Of a stretch of DNA of 64,000 nt, positions 44,211 through 53,451 are shown one piece after another. Every line of letters starts with the position of its first letter. Positions within the stretch are counted from its first letter, which is position 1. Made by a program: the position numbers and the translations under genes. This DNA comes from Glaciimonas sp. PCH181 (GTDB lineage: Bacteria > Pseudomonadota > Gammaproteobacteria > Burkholderiales > Burkholderiaceae_D), in NCBI RefSeq assembly GCF_003056055.1, contig NZ_PYFP01000001.1, positions 1,054,001-1,118,000 on the forward strand, given 5' to 3'. The notes beneath the pieces are model-generated. The model searched no databases and was not told the DNA's origin. It saw only the letters and a list, made by a program, of their open reading frames with translations.

Positions 44211-45599
44211 TTAATCTCCGCCATATGGCGCTGCCAAGCCACCGGCATAATTATCGAACTTGGTGTACTGCCCGAGGAACGTCAGTCGTACGCTACCAAT
44301 CGGCCCGTTACGCTGCTTACCGATAATGATTTCGGCGGTGCCTTTTTCCTGGGAATCAGGGTTATATACCTCATCGCGGTAAATAAACAAGATAACGTCG
44401 GCATCCTGCTCAATCGCGCCGGACTCACGCAAGTCAGACATGACGGGACGTTTATTTGGGCGCTGCTCCAGCGAGCGATTCAACTGCGATAAAGCGATCA
44501 CCGGGCATTGTAGTTCTTTCGCCAGACCTTTTAAATTTCGTGAAATTTCCGATATTTCAGTGGCGCGATTTTCGCCAGCGCTATTCCCTGACATCAGTTG
44601 CAAGTAATCGATAATGATCAGGCCTAACTTGCCGCACTGGCGCGACAATCGCCGGGCACGCGCACGTAATTCCATCGAACTCAGCGCGGGGGTTTCATCG
44701 ATGTATAACTGGGCGTCGTTCATCTTTTGAATCGCGTGCGTCAGACGTGGCCAATCTTCGTCATTCAATCGCCCTGTACGCAAACGATGCTGATCCAGAC
44801 GACCAACGGAACCTAACATACGCATCGCCAATTGGGTTCCGCCCATTTCCATTGAAAAAACGGCAACTGGCAAACCACTTTCGATAGCGACCGTTTCACC
44901 GATATTGATAGAAAATGCGGTCTTACCCATCGATGGACGACCGGCAACAATAATCAAATCCCCCGGTTGTAAGCCCGAAGTCATCTTGTCCAGGTCGGTA
45001 AAGCCAGTCGGTACACCGGTAATTTCACTTTGGTTGTCGCGGCTGTAAAGCTCATCAATGCGCTCTACAACCTGCGTCAGCAATGGTTGAATTTCTTGAA
45101 ACCCCTGCGCGCCGCGTGAGCCCTCTTCGGCAATCGCAAAAATCTTTGATTCGGCCTCATCCAGCATCTGCTTAACTTCTTTGCCTTGCGGACTGAAAGC
45201 CTGTCCTGATATTTCATCGGCAACGGTAATCAGTTTGCGCAAGATGCCACGGTCGCGCACGATTTCGGCGTAACGGCGAATATTGGCAGCAGACGGTGTA
45301 TTTTGTGCTAACGCATTGAGATAGGTCAGACCGCCGACTTCCTCAGCCTTGCCAGTACTGCTTAAGGATTCAAATACAGTAATGACATCGGCTGGTCGCG
45401 TATTGTTGATCAGCTTGACGATATGCTGAAAAATAATCCGATGGTCATAACGATAGAAATCGTCAGCCCGAACAAAATCGGCGATTCTATCCCAGGCCGC
45501 ATTGTCGAGCAGCAACCCGCCTAGAACGGATTGTTCCGCTTCGATTGAATGGGGTGGGACACGTAGGGAATCTAACTGTGGATCTGAAGGTGCATGCAT
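44211..45599 (-). CDS. dnaB: Replicative DNA helicase
   Basis: 462 residues. Ring helicase of the replication fork. The N-terminal domain starts VPPHSIEAEQSVLGGLLLDNAAW; the RecA-like domain has Walker A VAGRPSMGKTAFSINI near residue 220, VFSMEMGG, LGLIIIDYLQLMSG as Walker B, KELQCPVIALSQLNRSLEQR, and DVILFIYRDEVYN. No intein is present. It lies downstream of the rplI terminator, so it probably has its own promoter. Confidence 0.96.
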   Translation of the reverse strand: MHAPSDPQLDSLRVPPHSIEAEQSVLGGLLLDNAAWDRIADFVRADDFYRYDHRIIFQHIVKLINNTRPADVITVFESLSSTGKAEEVGGLTYLNALAQNTPSAANIRRYAEIVRDRGILRKLITVADEISGQAFSPQGKEVKQMLDEAESKIFAIAEEGSRGAQGFQEIQPLLTQVVERIDELYSRDNQSEITGVPTGFTDLDKMTSGLQPGDLIIVAGRPSMGKTAFSINIGETVAIESGLPVAVFSMEMGGTQLAMRMLGSVGRLDQHRLRTGRLNDEDWPRLTHAIQKMNDAQLYIDETPALSSMELRARARRLSRQCGKLGLIIIDYLQLMSGNSAGENRATEISEISRNLKGLAKELQCPVIALSQLNRSLEQRPNKRPVMSDLRESGAIEQDADVILFIYRDEVYNPDSQEKGTAEIIIGKQRNGPIGSVRLTFLGQYTKFDNYAGGLAAPYGGD

Positions 45600-45663
45600 G
45601 GCGCGAATTATACCTGCTTAGCAATATGTTTAGCTCTGTTGCGGCGCATAAAAAAGGGCGATA

Positions 45664-45689
45664 AAAAAGCCGGGCAAGCCCGGCTTTTT
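45664..45689 (-). terminator. Terminator of the rpsF-rplI operon
   Basis: AAAAAGCCGGG and CCCGGCTTTTT pair over 11 bases around CAAG, 35 bases past the rplI stop codon. Confidence 0.88.
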
Positions 45690-45724
45690 ACAATACAACA
45701 AGTAGTCGCGACAAACTTAATAAA

Positions 45725-46177
45725 TTAAGCGTGCTCGCCGATAACAGCAACAGTGACATCAACCAAAACATCAGTGTGCAATGACACGGCAACAGCGTGA
45801 TCACCAACCAGTTTCAATGGACCGACTGGCAAACGGACTTGCGATTTTTCAACAGCAAAACCTTGCTTAGTCAACGCTTCAGCGATATCCGCATTGGTAA
45901 CTGAACCGAACAAACGGCCATCTACACCTGCTTTTTGTGAAATCTTTACGGTCAGACCGTTCAATTTCTCACCTTGGGCTTGAGCAGCAGCCAATTTTGC
46001 AGCTGCAGTTTTTTCCAACTCAGCACGCTTTACTTCAAACTCAGCGATTGCTGCAGCAGTAGCACGACGAGCCAGACGTTTTGGAATCAGAAAGTTACGT
46101 GCGTAACCATCTTTAACTTTAACAACTTCACCCAGATTGCCGACATTAACGACTTTTTCTAACAGAATAATTTGCAT
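45725..46177 (-). CDS. rplI: 50S ribosomal protein L9
   Basis: 150 residues. [36 protein letters not shown] is the conserved N-terminal domain of L9, linked by a long helix to the C-terminal rRNA-binding domain ([26 protein letters not shown]). Last gene of the rpsF operon, 26 bases after rpsR. Confidence 0.97.
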   Translation of the reverse strand: MQIILLEKVVNVGNLGEVVKVKDGYARNFLIPKRLARRATAAAIAEFEVKRAELEKTAAAKLAAAQAQGEKLNGLTVKISQKAGVDGRLFGSVTNADIAEALTKQGFAVEKSQVRLPVGPLKLVGDHAVAVSLHTDVLVDVTVAVIGEHA

Positions 46178-46203
46178 GTTTTTCTCCTATTTCAGGTCGT
46201 CAA

Positions 46204-46488
46204 TTAAACGTTGTGCAGATCGGTGTAAGGCAACAAAGCAAGGAAACGTGCGCGTTTGATCGCGGTGTCTACTTGACGTTGGTAAATTGCCTTAGTACCT
46301 GTCAGGCGTGCTGGCATAATTTTGCCATTTTCCTGAACGAAATCTTTCAACGTATCGACGTCTTTGTAATCAACGCTAGCAACGTGAGCTGCTGTGAAAC
46401 GGCAAAACTTTTTACGCTTGAACAGCGGATTTTGTTGTTGACGCTTATTTTTCAGTTTACTTTTATCGAACTTTTTACCGAATGCCAT
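46204..46488 (-). CDS. rpsR: 30S ribosomal protein S18
   Basis: 94 residues. [66 protein letters not shown] covers the whole S18 domain. It partners S6 on the ribosome. 21 bases after priB. Confidence 0.97.
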   Translation of the reverse strand: MAFGKKFDKSKLKNKRQQQNPLFKRKKFCRFTAAHVASVDYKDVDTLKDFVQENGKIMPARLTGTKAIYQRQVDTAIKRARFLALLPYTDLHNV

Positions 46489-46509
46489 TTTTGGCTCCTG
46501 TATAAATAA

Positions 46510-46824
46510 TTAGGCCACAGTCTCAACTGCAGCAAATTCAGTGATGTGAAATACCAGACTTCGTCCGTTGCGACTCTTGCGTGCCAAAAAACCTGTGAAC
46601 CAGTATTGACCACCCAACACCGTCTGATTAAACCTTCCCGAAATCTCGCCTATGGCAAGCGCGGCAATTTCGAATTCAACCTGACGTTGTATTCCTGCTT
46701 CATTTGGTGACGAACGGCTCAGCAATATTGCCGAAACGATCGGTATGCCAGCTGGCGTATAACGCAATACTTCACGTTCTGCGATTTCGGCAATCAATTG
46801 AAGCACGTTATTTGGTTGGCTCAC
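46510..46824 (-). CDS. priB: Primosomal replication protein PriB
   Basis: 104 residues. Single-strand DNA-binding OB-fold protein for replication restart, recognised from LQLIAEIAEREVLRYTPAGIPIVSAILLSRS, VEFEIAALAIGEIS and GQYWFTGFLARKSRNGRSLVFHITEF and from its place between rpsF and rpsR. Translation starts at GTG 46824; the CCGGAG upstream is closer than usual. Confidence 0.9.
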   Translation of the reverse strand: MSQPNNVLQLIAEIAEREVLRYTPAGIPIVSAILLSRSSPNEAGIQRQVEFEIAALAIGEISGRFNQTVLGGQYWFTGFLARKSRNGRSLVFHITEFAAVETVA

Positions 46825-46877
46825 TCCGGTCTATTTGGAAAATTGATAACGCAATGTTTGCAAGTTAATCGGCGAAA

Positions 46878-47276
46878 TTAGGCGGCTGCAGCTGGTGCTG
46901 GTGCCGAAGCTGCGGCAGGTGCTTCAGTACGATGGCTTTTAGCAGCATCTTCCTTTTGCACGGCCTTCATCATCGGCGATGGACCAGTTTCAGCTTTTTT
47001 CAGTTTGACTGTCAAATGACGCAAAACGGCATCATTGAATTTGAAACCAGTTTCGATTTCAGTCAATGTTTCGCTATCGCATTCGATATTTAAGCAAACA
47101 TAATGCGCTTTTGCCAATTTTTGAATCAGATATGCTAGTTGGCGACGGCCCCAATCTTCAACGCGATGAACGATACCACCACGTGTAGTGACGATACCCT
47201 TGTAGCGTTCGATCATTGCAGGCACTTGCTCGCTTTGATCCGGATGGACGATAAATACGATTTCATAATGACGCAT
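46878..47276 (-). CDS. rpsF: 30S ribosomal protein S6
   Basis: 132 residues. [29 protein letters not shown] and [55 protein letters not shown] are S6; a 30-residue Ala/Pro-rich tail follows. The ATG at 47276 has AAGGAG seven bases upstream; longer in-frame starts overlap the promoter. First gene of the operon. Confidence 0.97.
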   Translation of the reverse strand: MRHYEIVFIVHPDQSEQVPAMIERYKGIVTTRGGIVHRVEDWGRRQLAYLIQKLAKAHYVCLNIECDSETLTEIETGFKFNDAVLRHLTVKLKKAETGPSPMMKAVQKEDAAKSHRTEAPAAASAPAPAAAA

Positions 47277-47305
47277 GTAAGCTCCTTTTTGGACTGTTGA
47301 GATAG

Positions 47306-47333
47306 CCCACCCCGGCGTCAAGACGAGTGTGGG
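47306..47333 (-). promoter_or_regulatory. Candidate S6:S18 leader hairpin
   Basis: In the rpsF leader the mRNA folds as CCCAC/GTGGG outer stem and CGTC-TT-GACG inner stem, with CCG (47315 to 47313) bulged on the 3' side. A hairpin with a bulged CCG is the known binding site by which the S6:S18 complex represses its own mRNA. The match is by eye. Confidence 0.6.
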
Positions 47334-47349
47334 AAGAGGAAAACCAAGC

Positions 47350-47378
47350 ACTATACAGGGTAATGCAAGAAAATTCAA
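47350..47378 (-). promoter_or_regulatory. Sigma-70 promoter of the rpsF operon
   Basis: On the minus strand TTGAAT (47378 to 47373), 17 bases, TATAGT (47355 to 47350). Spacing is ideal and places the transcript start just before the S6:S18 hairpin. Confidence 0.75.
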
Positions 47379-47412
47379 TGCCATCAATCAGTACGCACTG
47401 TGGTGTCTAAAG

Positions 47413-47438
47413 CATGTGAATTTGCTTGCATTCACATG
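47413..47438 (+). promoter_or_regulatory. Inverted repeat upstream of the lexA SOS box
   Basis: CATGTGAAT and ATTCACATG, nine-base perfect arms with an eight-base spacer, five bases before the SOS box. Its size and symmetry suggest a regulator site; the protein is unknown. Confidence 0.5.
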
Positions 47439-47442
47439 AATA

Positions 47443-47458
47443 CTGTACAAAAATACAG
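47443..47458 (+). promoter_or_regulatory. LexA operator (SOS box)
   Basis: CTGTACAAAAATACAG fits the CTGT-N8-ACAG consensus and lies 74 bases before the lexA ATG, as expected for autorepression. Confidence 0.9.
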
Positions 47459-47531
47459 TCTGACTATATACACAGCATTATTTCGCCTAGCTTACCTAGC
47501 CAACGTCCGCCATTTCAAGATAGCCACTACT

Positions 47532-48200
47532 ATGCTCAAACTTACTGCTCGCCAACAACAAATTCTTGATTTGATTGCGAATGCCATCGAAAACACCGGT
47601 TTTCCACCAACGCGGGCAGAAATCGCGAATGAACTTGGGTTTCGCTCGGTCAATGCAGCCGAAGAACATTTACAAGCGCTTGCGCGCAAAGGCGCAATTG
47701 AAATTTCACCGGGCACATCGCGTGGTATTCGCCTCATCAAACCCGCGTTAGCACGCGGTCTCAGCGCTGACGACACAGGCAAGCAGTTCACATTGCCGCA
47801 TCCAGCGTTGATGCAGCTTAATTTACCGCTAGTCGGGCGGGTCGCCGCTGGGTCGCCTATTCTTGCGCAAGAGCATATACAGGCAAACTACAACGTCGAT
47901 CCGGCACTGTTTAGTGCCAAGCCGGATTATTTGTTAAAAGTACGTGGCATGTCGATGCGCGATGCTGGCATTCTGGATGGCGATTTGCTCGCGGTCAAAA
48001 AATCCGAAAATGCTAGAAACGGGCAAATTGTTGTTGCGCGACTGGGTGATGACGTTACGGTAAAAAGATATAAAAAAACAGGCTCCGCGATTGAACTACT
48101 GCCGGAAAACCCAGATTTCGAGACCATCGTTGTCAATGAAGATCAAGATGATTTTGCGCTCGAAGGGCTGGTTGTCGGATTATTGCGTAACTGGACCTGA
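47532..48200 (+). CDS. lexA: LexA repressor
   Basis: 222 residues. SOS repressor and self-cleaving protease. N-terminal winged helix [55 protein letters not shown]; cleavage site Ala-Gly in VGRVAAGSP near residue 106; catalytic Ser in [19 protein letters not shown] near 140 and Lys in DVTVKRYKK near 177. The start at 47532 matches the family; a longer frame would run through the SOS box. Confidence 0.97.
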   Translation: MLKLTARQQQILDLIANAIENTGFPPTRAEIANELGFRSVNAAEEHLQALARKGAIEISPGTSRGIRLIKPALARGLSADDTGKQFTLPHPALMQLNLPLVGRVAAGSPILAQEHIQANYNVDPALFSAKPDYLLKVRGMSMRDAGILDGDLLAVKKSENARNGQIVVARLGDDVTVKRYKKTGSAIELLPENPDFETIVVNEDQDDFALEGLVVGLLRNWT

Positions 48201-48209
48201 TTAAATATT

Positions 48210-48232
48210 TAGTGGACCATGAAGGTCCACTA
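48210..48232 (+). terminator. Hairpin after lexA
   Basis: TAGTGGACC and GGTCCACTA form a nine-base stem with an ATGAA loop ten bases past the lexA stop. There is no T run, so efficiency is uncertain. Confidence 0.5.
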
Positions 48233-48263
48233 ATACACAGGCATTCTGATCACCCACACCATA

Positions 48264-48287
48264 AATCAATCAATCAATCAATCAATC
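48264..48287 (+). repeat. AATC tetranucleotide repeat, six copies
   Basis: Six perfect AATC units in the gap between the convergent lexA and trmJ genes. No reading frame uses it. Confidence 0.85.
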
Positions 48288-48301
48288 AGACATACACGCG
48301 C

Positions 48302-49084
48302 CTAACGATCGAGACGTCGGCGTTTGGTCAAAATTTGATTCGCTATACCGCGCAGAATATTCACCTCTTCGGTCTCAAGCCCGGCGCGAGAAAACAAGCG
48401 CTTTAACCGTGGCATCAATTTTTTCGGATGAGCAGGATCAAGAAAGTCGATTTCGATTAACGCCCGCTCCAGATGTGCAAACATCCCTTCGATCTCAACC
48501 AGATTGGCAGTATCGCCTTGAAAACCGATCCCGCTAGCCGCCACCTCCCCTTGCAATGTTTCTTGCGCACTGGCAGCAACCCGACATTCATATGCCAATA
48601 CTTGCACTGCCTGCGACAAATTCAGTGAAGAGTAATCGGGATTAGCAGGAATGTTAATCAATACATTACACTTTTCGACGATTTCATTCGGCAAGCCGTA
48701 ACGCTCACTGCCAAATATGACAGCCCCAGTAAGCGTGACATCCTCAGCAAGTTGCAGTGCTAATGCCCGCGGCGCGGTTACCGGCGGCGAAAACTCACGT
48801 AAACGGGCGCTTAGCGCCGCTGCAAAATTGCATCCGAGCAGAGCCTGCTCGATAGTCTCCACAATCCTGGCCGAGGCCAAAATATCCTGCGCACCACTTG
48901 CCAAGGCAATGGCTTCGTCACGCTGCAACACATCCGGATAACGGGGATTTACCAGCACCAACTCGGAAAATCCCATGGTTTTTATAGCGCGCGCAGCAGC
49001 GCCAACATTGCCGGGACTGCTGGTATCAACCAGCACAAAGCGCAAGCGATTGAAAAGAGACGTGTTGGTTTTTGTCAGGTTCAT
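48302..49084 (-). CDS. trmJ: tRNA (cytidine/uridine-2'-O-)-methyltransferase TrmJ
   Basis: 260 residues. SpoU/TrmH-type SAM methyltransferase acting on position 32 of tRNA. FVLVDTSSPGNVGAAARAIKTMGFSELVLVNPR is motif 1, GAVIFGSERYGLPNEIVEKCNVLINIPANPDYSSLNLSQAVQVLAYE motifs 2 and 3 of the knotted fold; an acidic helical C-terminal extension follows as in TrmJ. Divergent from suhB. Confidence 0.92.
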   Translation of the reverse strand: MNLTKTNTSLFNRLRFVLVDTSSPGNVGAAARAIKTMGFSELVLVNPRYPDVLQRDEAIALASGAQDILASARIVETIEQALLGCNFAAALSARLREFSPPVTAPRALALQLAEDVTLTGAVIFGSERYGLPNEIVEKCNVLINIPANPDYSSLNLSQAVQVLAYECRVAASAQETLQGEVAASGIGFQGDTANLVEIEGMFAHLERALIEIDFLDPAHPKKLMPRLKRLFSRAGLETEEVNILRGIANQILTKRRRLDR

Positions 49085-49241
49085 TTAAAATAGCGCCATT
49101 CGCAGGTAATTTTCAGGGAAAAGCTGATGTTAAGTGTCAGCCAACACTATTAAGACCGCCTGCATCGCTCATTATTATTAATATAGGTGGTTCTGTTCCG
49201 TTAGGCACAGTGCCGCCATTTTAACGGAACCGAATCCAGAT

Positions 49242-50045
49242 ATGCATCCTATGCTCAATACGGCCATCAAGGCCGCCCGCCGCGGTGCCGCAGTTATTTC
49301 GCGCGCATCCTTTGATCTTGACTTGCTTGAAGTGGCAAAAAAAGCCCATAACGACTTTGTTACGCAAGTCGATCAGGCTGCCGAAGCAGCCATCATCGAC
49401 GTGTTGAAGAATGCTTATCCGGATCACGCGATTTTGGCCGAAGAATCCGGCGCTTCCGCCAATCTGCACGACGAAAACGAAAACGTCTGGATCATCGATC
49501 CTATCGACGGCACCACGAATTTCATCCACGGCTTCCCCCAATACTGTGTATCGATTGCCTTGCAGCATCGCGGCCAGATTACCCAAGCGGTCATTTACGA
49601 TCCTACCCGCAACGATTTGTTCACCGCCAGCAAAGGCGCCGGTGCCTATCTGAACGAAAAACGCATTCGCGTCAGCAAGCGCGTGCGCATCGCTGATGGC
49701 CTGATCGGCACCGGCTTTCCGTTCAGCGTCACTGACGGCCCGGTAATGGACGAATACATCAAGATGTTCCGCGTCATGACCCAAAACTGTGCCGGCTTGC
49801 GTCGCCCAGGCTCTGCTGCACTTGATCTGGCTTATGTTGCTGCTGGTCGCCTTGATGGTTTCTTTGAAAAAGGTCTGAAACCTTGGGATATCGCTGCTGG
49901 CACGCTGCTAATCACTGAGTCCGGCGGTATCGTGGGCAATTTCGTCGGCGACTCCGATTACCTTTATAAGGGCGATGTTCTAGCGGGCAATCCTAAGATT
50001 TTTGCACAACTGGTGAGCCTGCTATCACCTTACGCAACCAAGTAG
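49242..50045 (+). CDS. suhB: Inositol-1-monophosphatase SuhB
   Basis: 267 residues. Mg-dependent phosphatase, also a transcription antitermination factor in enterics. [53 protein letters not shown], and [44 protein letters not shown] show both metal-binding motifs. Divergent from trmJ, a usual arrangement in Burkholderiales. Confidence 0.94.
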   Translation: MHPMLNTAIKAARRGAAVISRASFDLDLLEVAKKAHNDFVTQVDQAAEAAIIDVLKNAYPDHAILAEESGASANLHDENENVWIIDPIDGTTNFIHGFPQYCVSIALQHRGQITQAVIYDPTRNDLFTASKGAGAYLNEKRIRVSKRVRIADGLIGTGFPFSVTDGPVMDEYIKMFRVMTQNCAGLRRPGSAALDLAYVAAGRLDGFFEKGLKPWDIAAGTLLITESGGIVGNFVGDSDYLYKGDVLAGNPKIFAQLVSLLSPYATK

Positions 50046-50174
50046 CAAAAAATCAAACGGCGTCCTATGCTGGAAACGGATGCCGGAATGACATTGCAAA
50101 GCGACTTCAGGAAATCACGGTGTATCGCGCGTTGTTAAGAAACCATCAACGCTAACAATGCATTGCCACACGAC

Positions 50175-50200
50175 GGCATCATATGTTTACATATGATGCC
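50175..50200 (+). terminator. Intrinsic terminator after suhB
   Basis: GGCATCATATGT and ACATATGATGCC pair over 12 bases, followed by ATTTTTAT. Confidence 0.75.
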
Positions 50201-50309
50201 ATTTTTATATCGAAACCAATAAAACCAGTCAAACCGGCATCCATTGCTAGGCAGCAGACAATATTTTGATAGCAGATCCCCTCCCTTTACAATATTTAGG
50301 AGAACGATC

Positions 50310-50780
50310 ATGGCGGTTAAAGCAATCCCCAATGGCTACACGACCATCACGCCTTACCTCATCGTGAAAGGCGGAAAAGACGCCATCATGTTTTATCAAA
50401 AAGCCTTCAATGCAACCGAAGTGACACGTATGGATGGCCCAGACGGAAAAGTTGGTCATGCAGAAATCCAGATAGGCAATGCACGCATGATGTTGGCCGA
50501 TGAAAATCCGCATATGGGATTTCTTAGTCCACAAACACCGGGTAGCGCAGGCGTCAGCATGTTGTTGTATGTCGAGAATGTTGACAGTCTGTTTGCACAG
50601 GCTCTTGCTGCTGGCGGCAAGCAACTCAAGCCATTACAGGATCAATTCTATGGCGACCGGTCAGGCACGCTTCAGGATCCTTTTGGCCACGTCTGGACGC
50701 TCGCAACACATATCGCGGATTACTCCGAGGATGAAATAAAAGAACGTGCTTGCGCAGCCATGAAGGGCGACAAAGCTTAA
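50310..50780 (+). CDS. VOC-family protein (PhnB-like)
   Basis: 156 residues. Vicinal oxygen chelate fold in two modules: ITPYLIVKGGKDAIMFYQKAFNATEV, GHAEIQIGNARMMLADENP, then SMLLYVENVDSLFAQALAAGG and FYGDRSGTLQDPFGHVWTLATH. PhnB/YqjF-like members have no settled reaction. The ATG at 50310 has AGGAGA five bases upstream, which overrides the longer frame. Confidence 0.88.
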   Translation: MAVKAIPNGYTTITPYLIVKGGKDAIMFYQKAFNATEVTRMDGPDGKVGHAEIQIGNARMMLADENPHMGFLSPQTPGSAGVSMLLYVENVDSLFAQALAAGGKQLKPLQDQFYGDRSGTLQDPFGHVWTLATHIADYSEDEIKERACAAMKGDKA

Positions 50781-51085
50781 TTGGCTCTTAAAAGTAATAA
50801 ACACGGCCCTGCGGCTTCAGCCTGGCCTCAGGAATACACAAATCTTATCGCCAATCCACGCCAACGCGTGTTTTTTGGCTATGGCGATGATGTTCGCTGC
50901 TATACTCCGCGGGCGCGGCCATTCTCCAGTCAAATGCCGCCGTAAAGGAAATAGAATGTTTTAGGTTGCACGCACATGTTTTCGCAGCCTTAAATCAAAT
51001 CTAATCAACTCCTACATTTTTTAATCCGTTTGCCTGCGACTGGCGCCCTGAGCGGCGACGGGCCGATATTCTTCTAAGAGCTACC
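50781..51085 (+). other. Leader and promoter region of rhlE
   Basis: About 300 bases between the VOC gene and rhlE. No gene is supported. TATACT near 50902 could be a -10 element, but no matching -35 at good spacing was found. Confidence 0.35.
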
Positions 51086-52441
51086 ATGTTATTTTCTGAA
51101 CTCGGCTTGTCCGATGCCATCGTTCGTGCCGTTACTGAGCACGGCTATACCACGCCGACGCCGATTCAAGCACAAGCGATTCCCGCCGTACTAGCGGGTG
51201 GCGATTTGCTCGCAGGCGCGCAAACTGGCACCGGAAAAACCGCAGGCTTCACGCTCCCTGTGCTGCATCGCTTATCTACTTCGTCCACTAACCCAACCGG
51301 TTCGCAGCGTCCGATTCGCGCACTGATCCTGACACCAACGCGTGAACTGGCGGCGCAAGTTGAAGAAAGCGTACGTTTGTATGGCAAGTATTTGCCACTG
51401 ACATCAGCGGTAATTTTTGGCGGCGTGGGAATCAATCCACAGATCAAAATACTGAAACATGGCGTAGATATTCTGGTGTGTACGCCGGGTCGGTTGCTGG
51501 ATCATATGCAACAAGGCACGGTCAATCTGACGCATGTCGAGATTTTGATTCTGGACGAAGCAGACCGTATGCTGGATATGGGCTTCATCCGCGACATCAA
51601 AAAGATCCTTGCAGTACTGCCGAAAAAACGCCAGAACTTGCTGTTCTCTGCAACCTTCTCGGACGACATTAAAATCCTGGCCGATAACTTGCTGAATTCA
51701 CCGGCGATGATCGAAGTTGCGCGTCGCAATTCGACCGTCGAAGTCATTCAGCAAAAAATCCATCCGGTTGATCGCGATCGCAAACATCCTTTGTTAGCGC
51801 ATCTGATCAAGACCCATTCATGGCCGCAAGTATTGGTGTTTACCCGCACCAAACATGGTGCCAACAAATTGGTTGAGCAACTGGGTAAAGATGGCATCAG
51901 TGGCATGGCGATTCATGGCAACAAGAGTCAATCTGCACGCACCAAGGCACTAGCCGAATTTAAAGATGGCAGTTTGCAAGTCTTGGTCGCTACCGATATC
52001 GCTGCACGCGGCATCGACATCGATCAATTGCCGCACGTGGTTAACTACGACTTGCCGAACGTACCAGAAGACTACGTTCATCGTATCGGCCGTACTGGTC
52101 GCGCTGGCGCTACTGGTGAAGCGGTGTCGCTGGTCTGTGTTGATGAACATCAGATGTTGAAAGACATCGAAAAACTCATCAAACGCGAATTGCCGAAAGA
52201 AATTATCGTCGGCTTTGAACCAGACCCAAATGCCCGCGCACAACCGATTCAACTGCGTAGCGGTGGCGGCGGTGCCGGTGGAGGCAATCGTGGCGGTGGC
52301 GGACGCTCACAAGGTCAGCGCACGGCAGGCAAAGCACCATCGCAAGGCGCTAAGCCAAACACTGGGCCAGCGAGAACCGGTGGCGGCAATTCGCAAGCCC
52401 GTCCGGCTGCACCGCACCGCTCGGGTGGACGTGGTCGTTAA
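51086..52441 (+). CDS. rhlE: DEAD-box RNA helicase RhlE
   Basis: 451 residues. ATP-dependent RNA helicase in ribosome assembly. [31 protein letters not shown] (Q motif), [56 protein letters not shown], and [30 protein letters not shown] are all intact. The last 65 residues are a Gly/Arg/Gln-rich tail, typical of RhlE, likely for RNA contact. Confidence 0.95.
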   Translation: MLFSELGLSDAIVRAVTEHGYTTPTPIQAQAIPAVLAGGDLLAGAQTGTGKTAGFTLPVLHRLSTSSTNPTGSQRPIRALILTPTRELAAQVEESVRLYGKYLPLTSAVIFGGVGINPQIKILKHGVDILVCTPGRLLDHMQQGTVNLTHVEILILDEADRMLDMGFIRDIKKILAVLPKKRQNLLFSATFSDDIKILADNLLNSPAMIEVARRNSTVEVIQQKIHPVDRDRKHPLLAHLIKTHSWPQVLVFTRTKHGANKLVEQLGKDGISGMAIHGNKSQSARTKALAEFKDGSLQVLVATDIAARGIDIDQLPHVVNYDLPNVPEDYVHRIGRTGRAGATGEAVSLVCVDEHQMLKDIEKLIKRELPKEIIVGFEPDPNARAQPIQLRSGGGGAGGGNRGGGGRSQGQRTAGKAPSQGAKPNTGPARTGGGNSQARPAAPHRSGGRGR

Positions 52442-52483
52442 TTCATCTGGATAAATAGCAGTAATAATTAGTAGTCACACTAA

Positions 52484-52524
52484 AAATGGCCACGCAGTTT
52501 CTTTATGAAATTGGGTGGCCATTT
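52484..52524 (+). terminator. Hairpin after rhlE
   Basis: AAATGGCCAC (52484-52493) pairs with GTGGCCATTT (52515-52524). No strong T run follows. Confidence 0.5.
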
Positions 52525-52682
52525 GCATTTAGTAACGCACACAGGCATCTTATTTGAATTGATGTATTGCGGAGAAGCGCCGATAAAATATCGACCGCAC
52601 GAAGAGGATCAGTAAGCAATAAATTTGCTATACGATTTTATTAGGAAGGGATTTTCTCGACCTTAATACCGTCGCAAAAAAT

Positions 52683-52713
52683 AAAAAAGGCCTGTCAAAG
52701 ACAGGCCTTTTTT
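52683..52713 (-). terminator. Terminator of the first tRNA-Pro
   Basis: AAAAAAGGCCTGTC and GACAGGCCTTTTTT form a 14-base stem with an AAA loop, just past the tRNA-Pro 3' end. Confidence 0.9.
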
Positions 52714-52721
52714 ATTCAATA

Positions 52722-52798
52722 TGGTCGGAGTACAAGGATTCGAACCTTGGACCCCCTGGTCCCAAACCAGGTGCGCTACCGGGCTGCGCTACACTCCG
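52722..52798 (-). tRNA. tRNA-Pro (anticodon TGG), copy 1
   Basis: 77 bases: CGGAGTGTAGCGCAGCCCGG at the 5' end, anticodon loop TTTGGGA, T-arm GGTTCGAATCC, encoded CCA at 52722-52724. Identical to the copy at 63074-63150. Confidence 0.95.
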
Positions 52799-53451
52799 AA
52801 GACACGCATAATACACGTAACCGCCAAGGCTAGCAAAACAATTTTACAATTACCTTAATTTATTTTTATGCGCCAAAATAATCGCTCAGAATCCTCAAAG
52901 AAAAATAGAAATTGCATGCGGCAAGATGCATCATTTTTAAGCTGACATTGATGCACTAGCGCCTCCGTCGTCACATCTTTTTCGCATCGATTATTTATTC
53001 ACTTCTACGACTGAAAAAGCGGCCCACTGCATTTCGTAGATATTAGATTTGCTTCGATACAAATTTACAATAAATCGAAAACAGCAATTCACAACGCAGC
53101 CCATGTTTTTATCGGCCCGCCCAATCATTAAAAACCAAATGTATCTGCGAACTCGGACGCGCCTTTTTACATCAGCCGCAACACGCAAAATTACGCGAAT
53201 CTTTCTCGTGATACTTCGATGAATGGATGCAACAGCTTCGCAACTCATGGTCCTGCGAAATATCCACGACGGCTAGCACAATGCTAAGACACTGCTTAAG
53301 CAATACCAAAATTGCCATATACAACCCCATTCCTATATTAATAGTCGAAAAATAGTATTGAAGGTTGACCCTAAAGTATCAGAGGGTATCGAAAGCCAGT
53401 GCTAAGATCTTTTGCAGTACTAAAAAAATAAATCAAACGGAGACAATCAGC
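52799..53451 (+). other. Regulatory gap upstream of the polyol operon
   Basis: About 650 bases without a supported gene. It should hold the operon promoter: TTGCCA at 53312-53317 and TATATT at 53334-53339, 16 bases apart, are a candidate. CAGTGCTAA (53397-53405) and CAGTACTAA (53415-53423), 18 bases apart, are near-identical direct repeats that could bind the AraC-type regulator encoded downstream. Confidence 0.45.

Noticed and set aside
47400..47531. 44-residue N-terminal extension of LexA
   Set aside because: It runs through the SOS box and has no LexA similarity; MLKLTARQ is the family start.
52991..53248. Minus-strand 85-codon frame before the polyol operon
   Set aside because: Arg-rich, no ribosome site and no family features; looks random.
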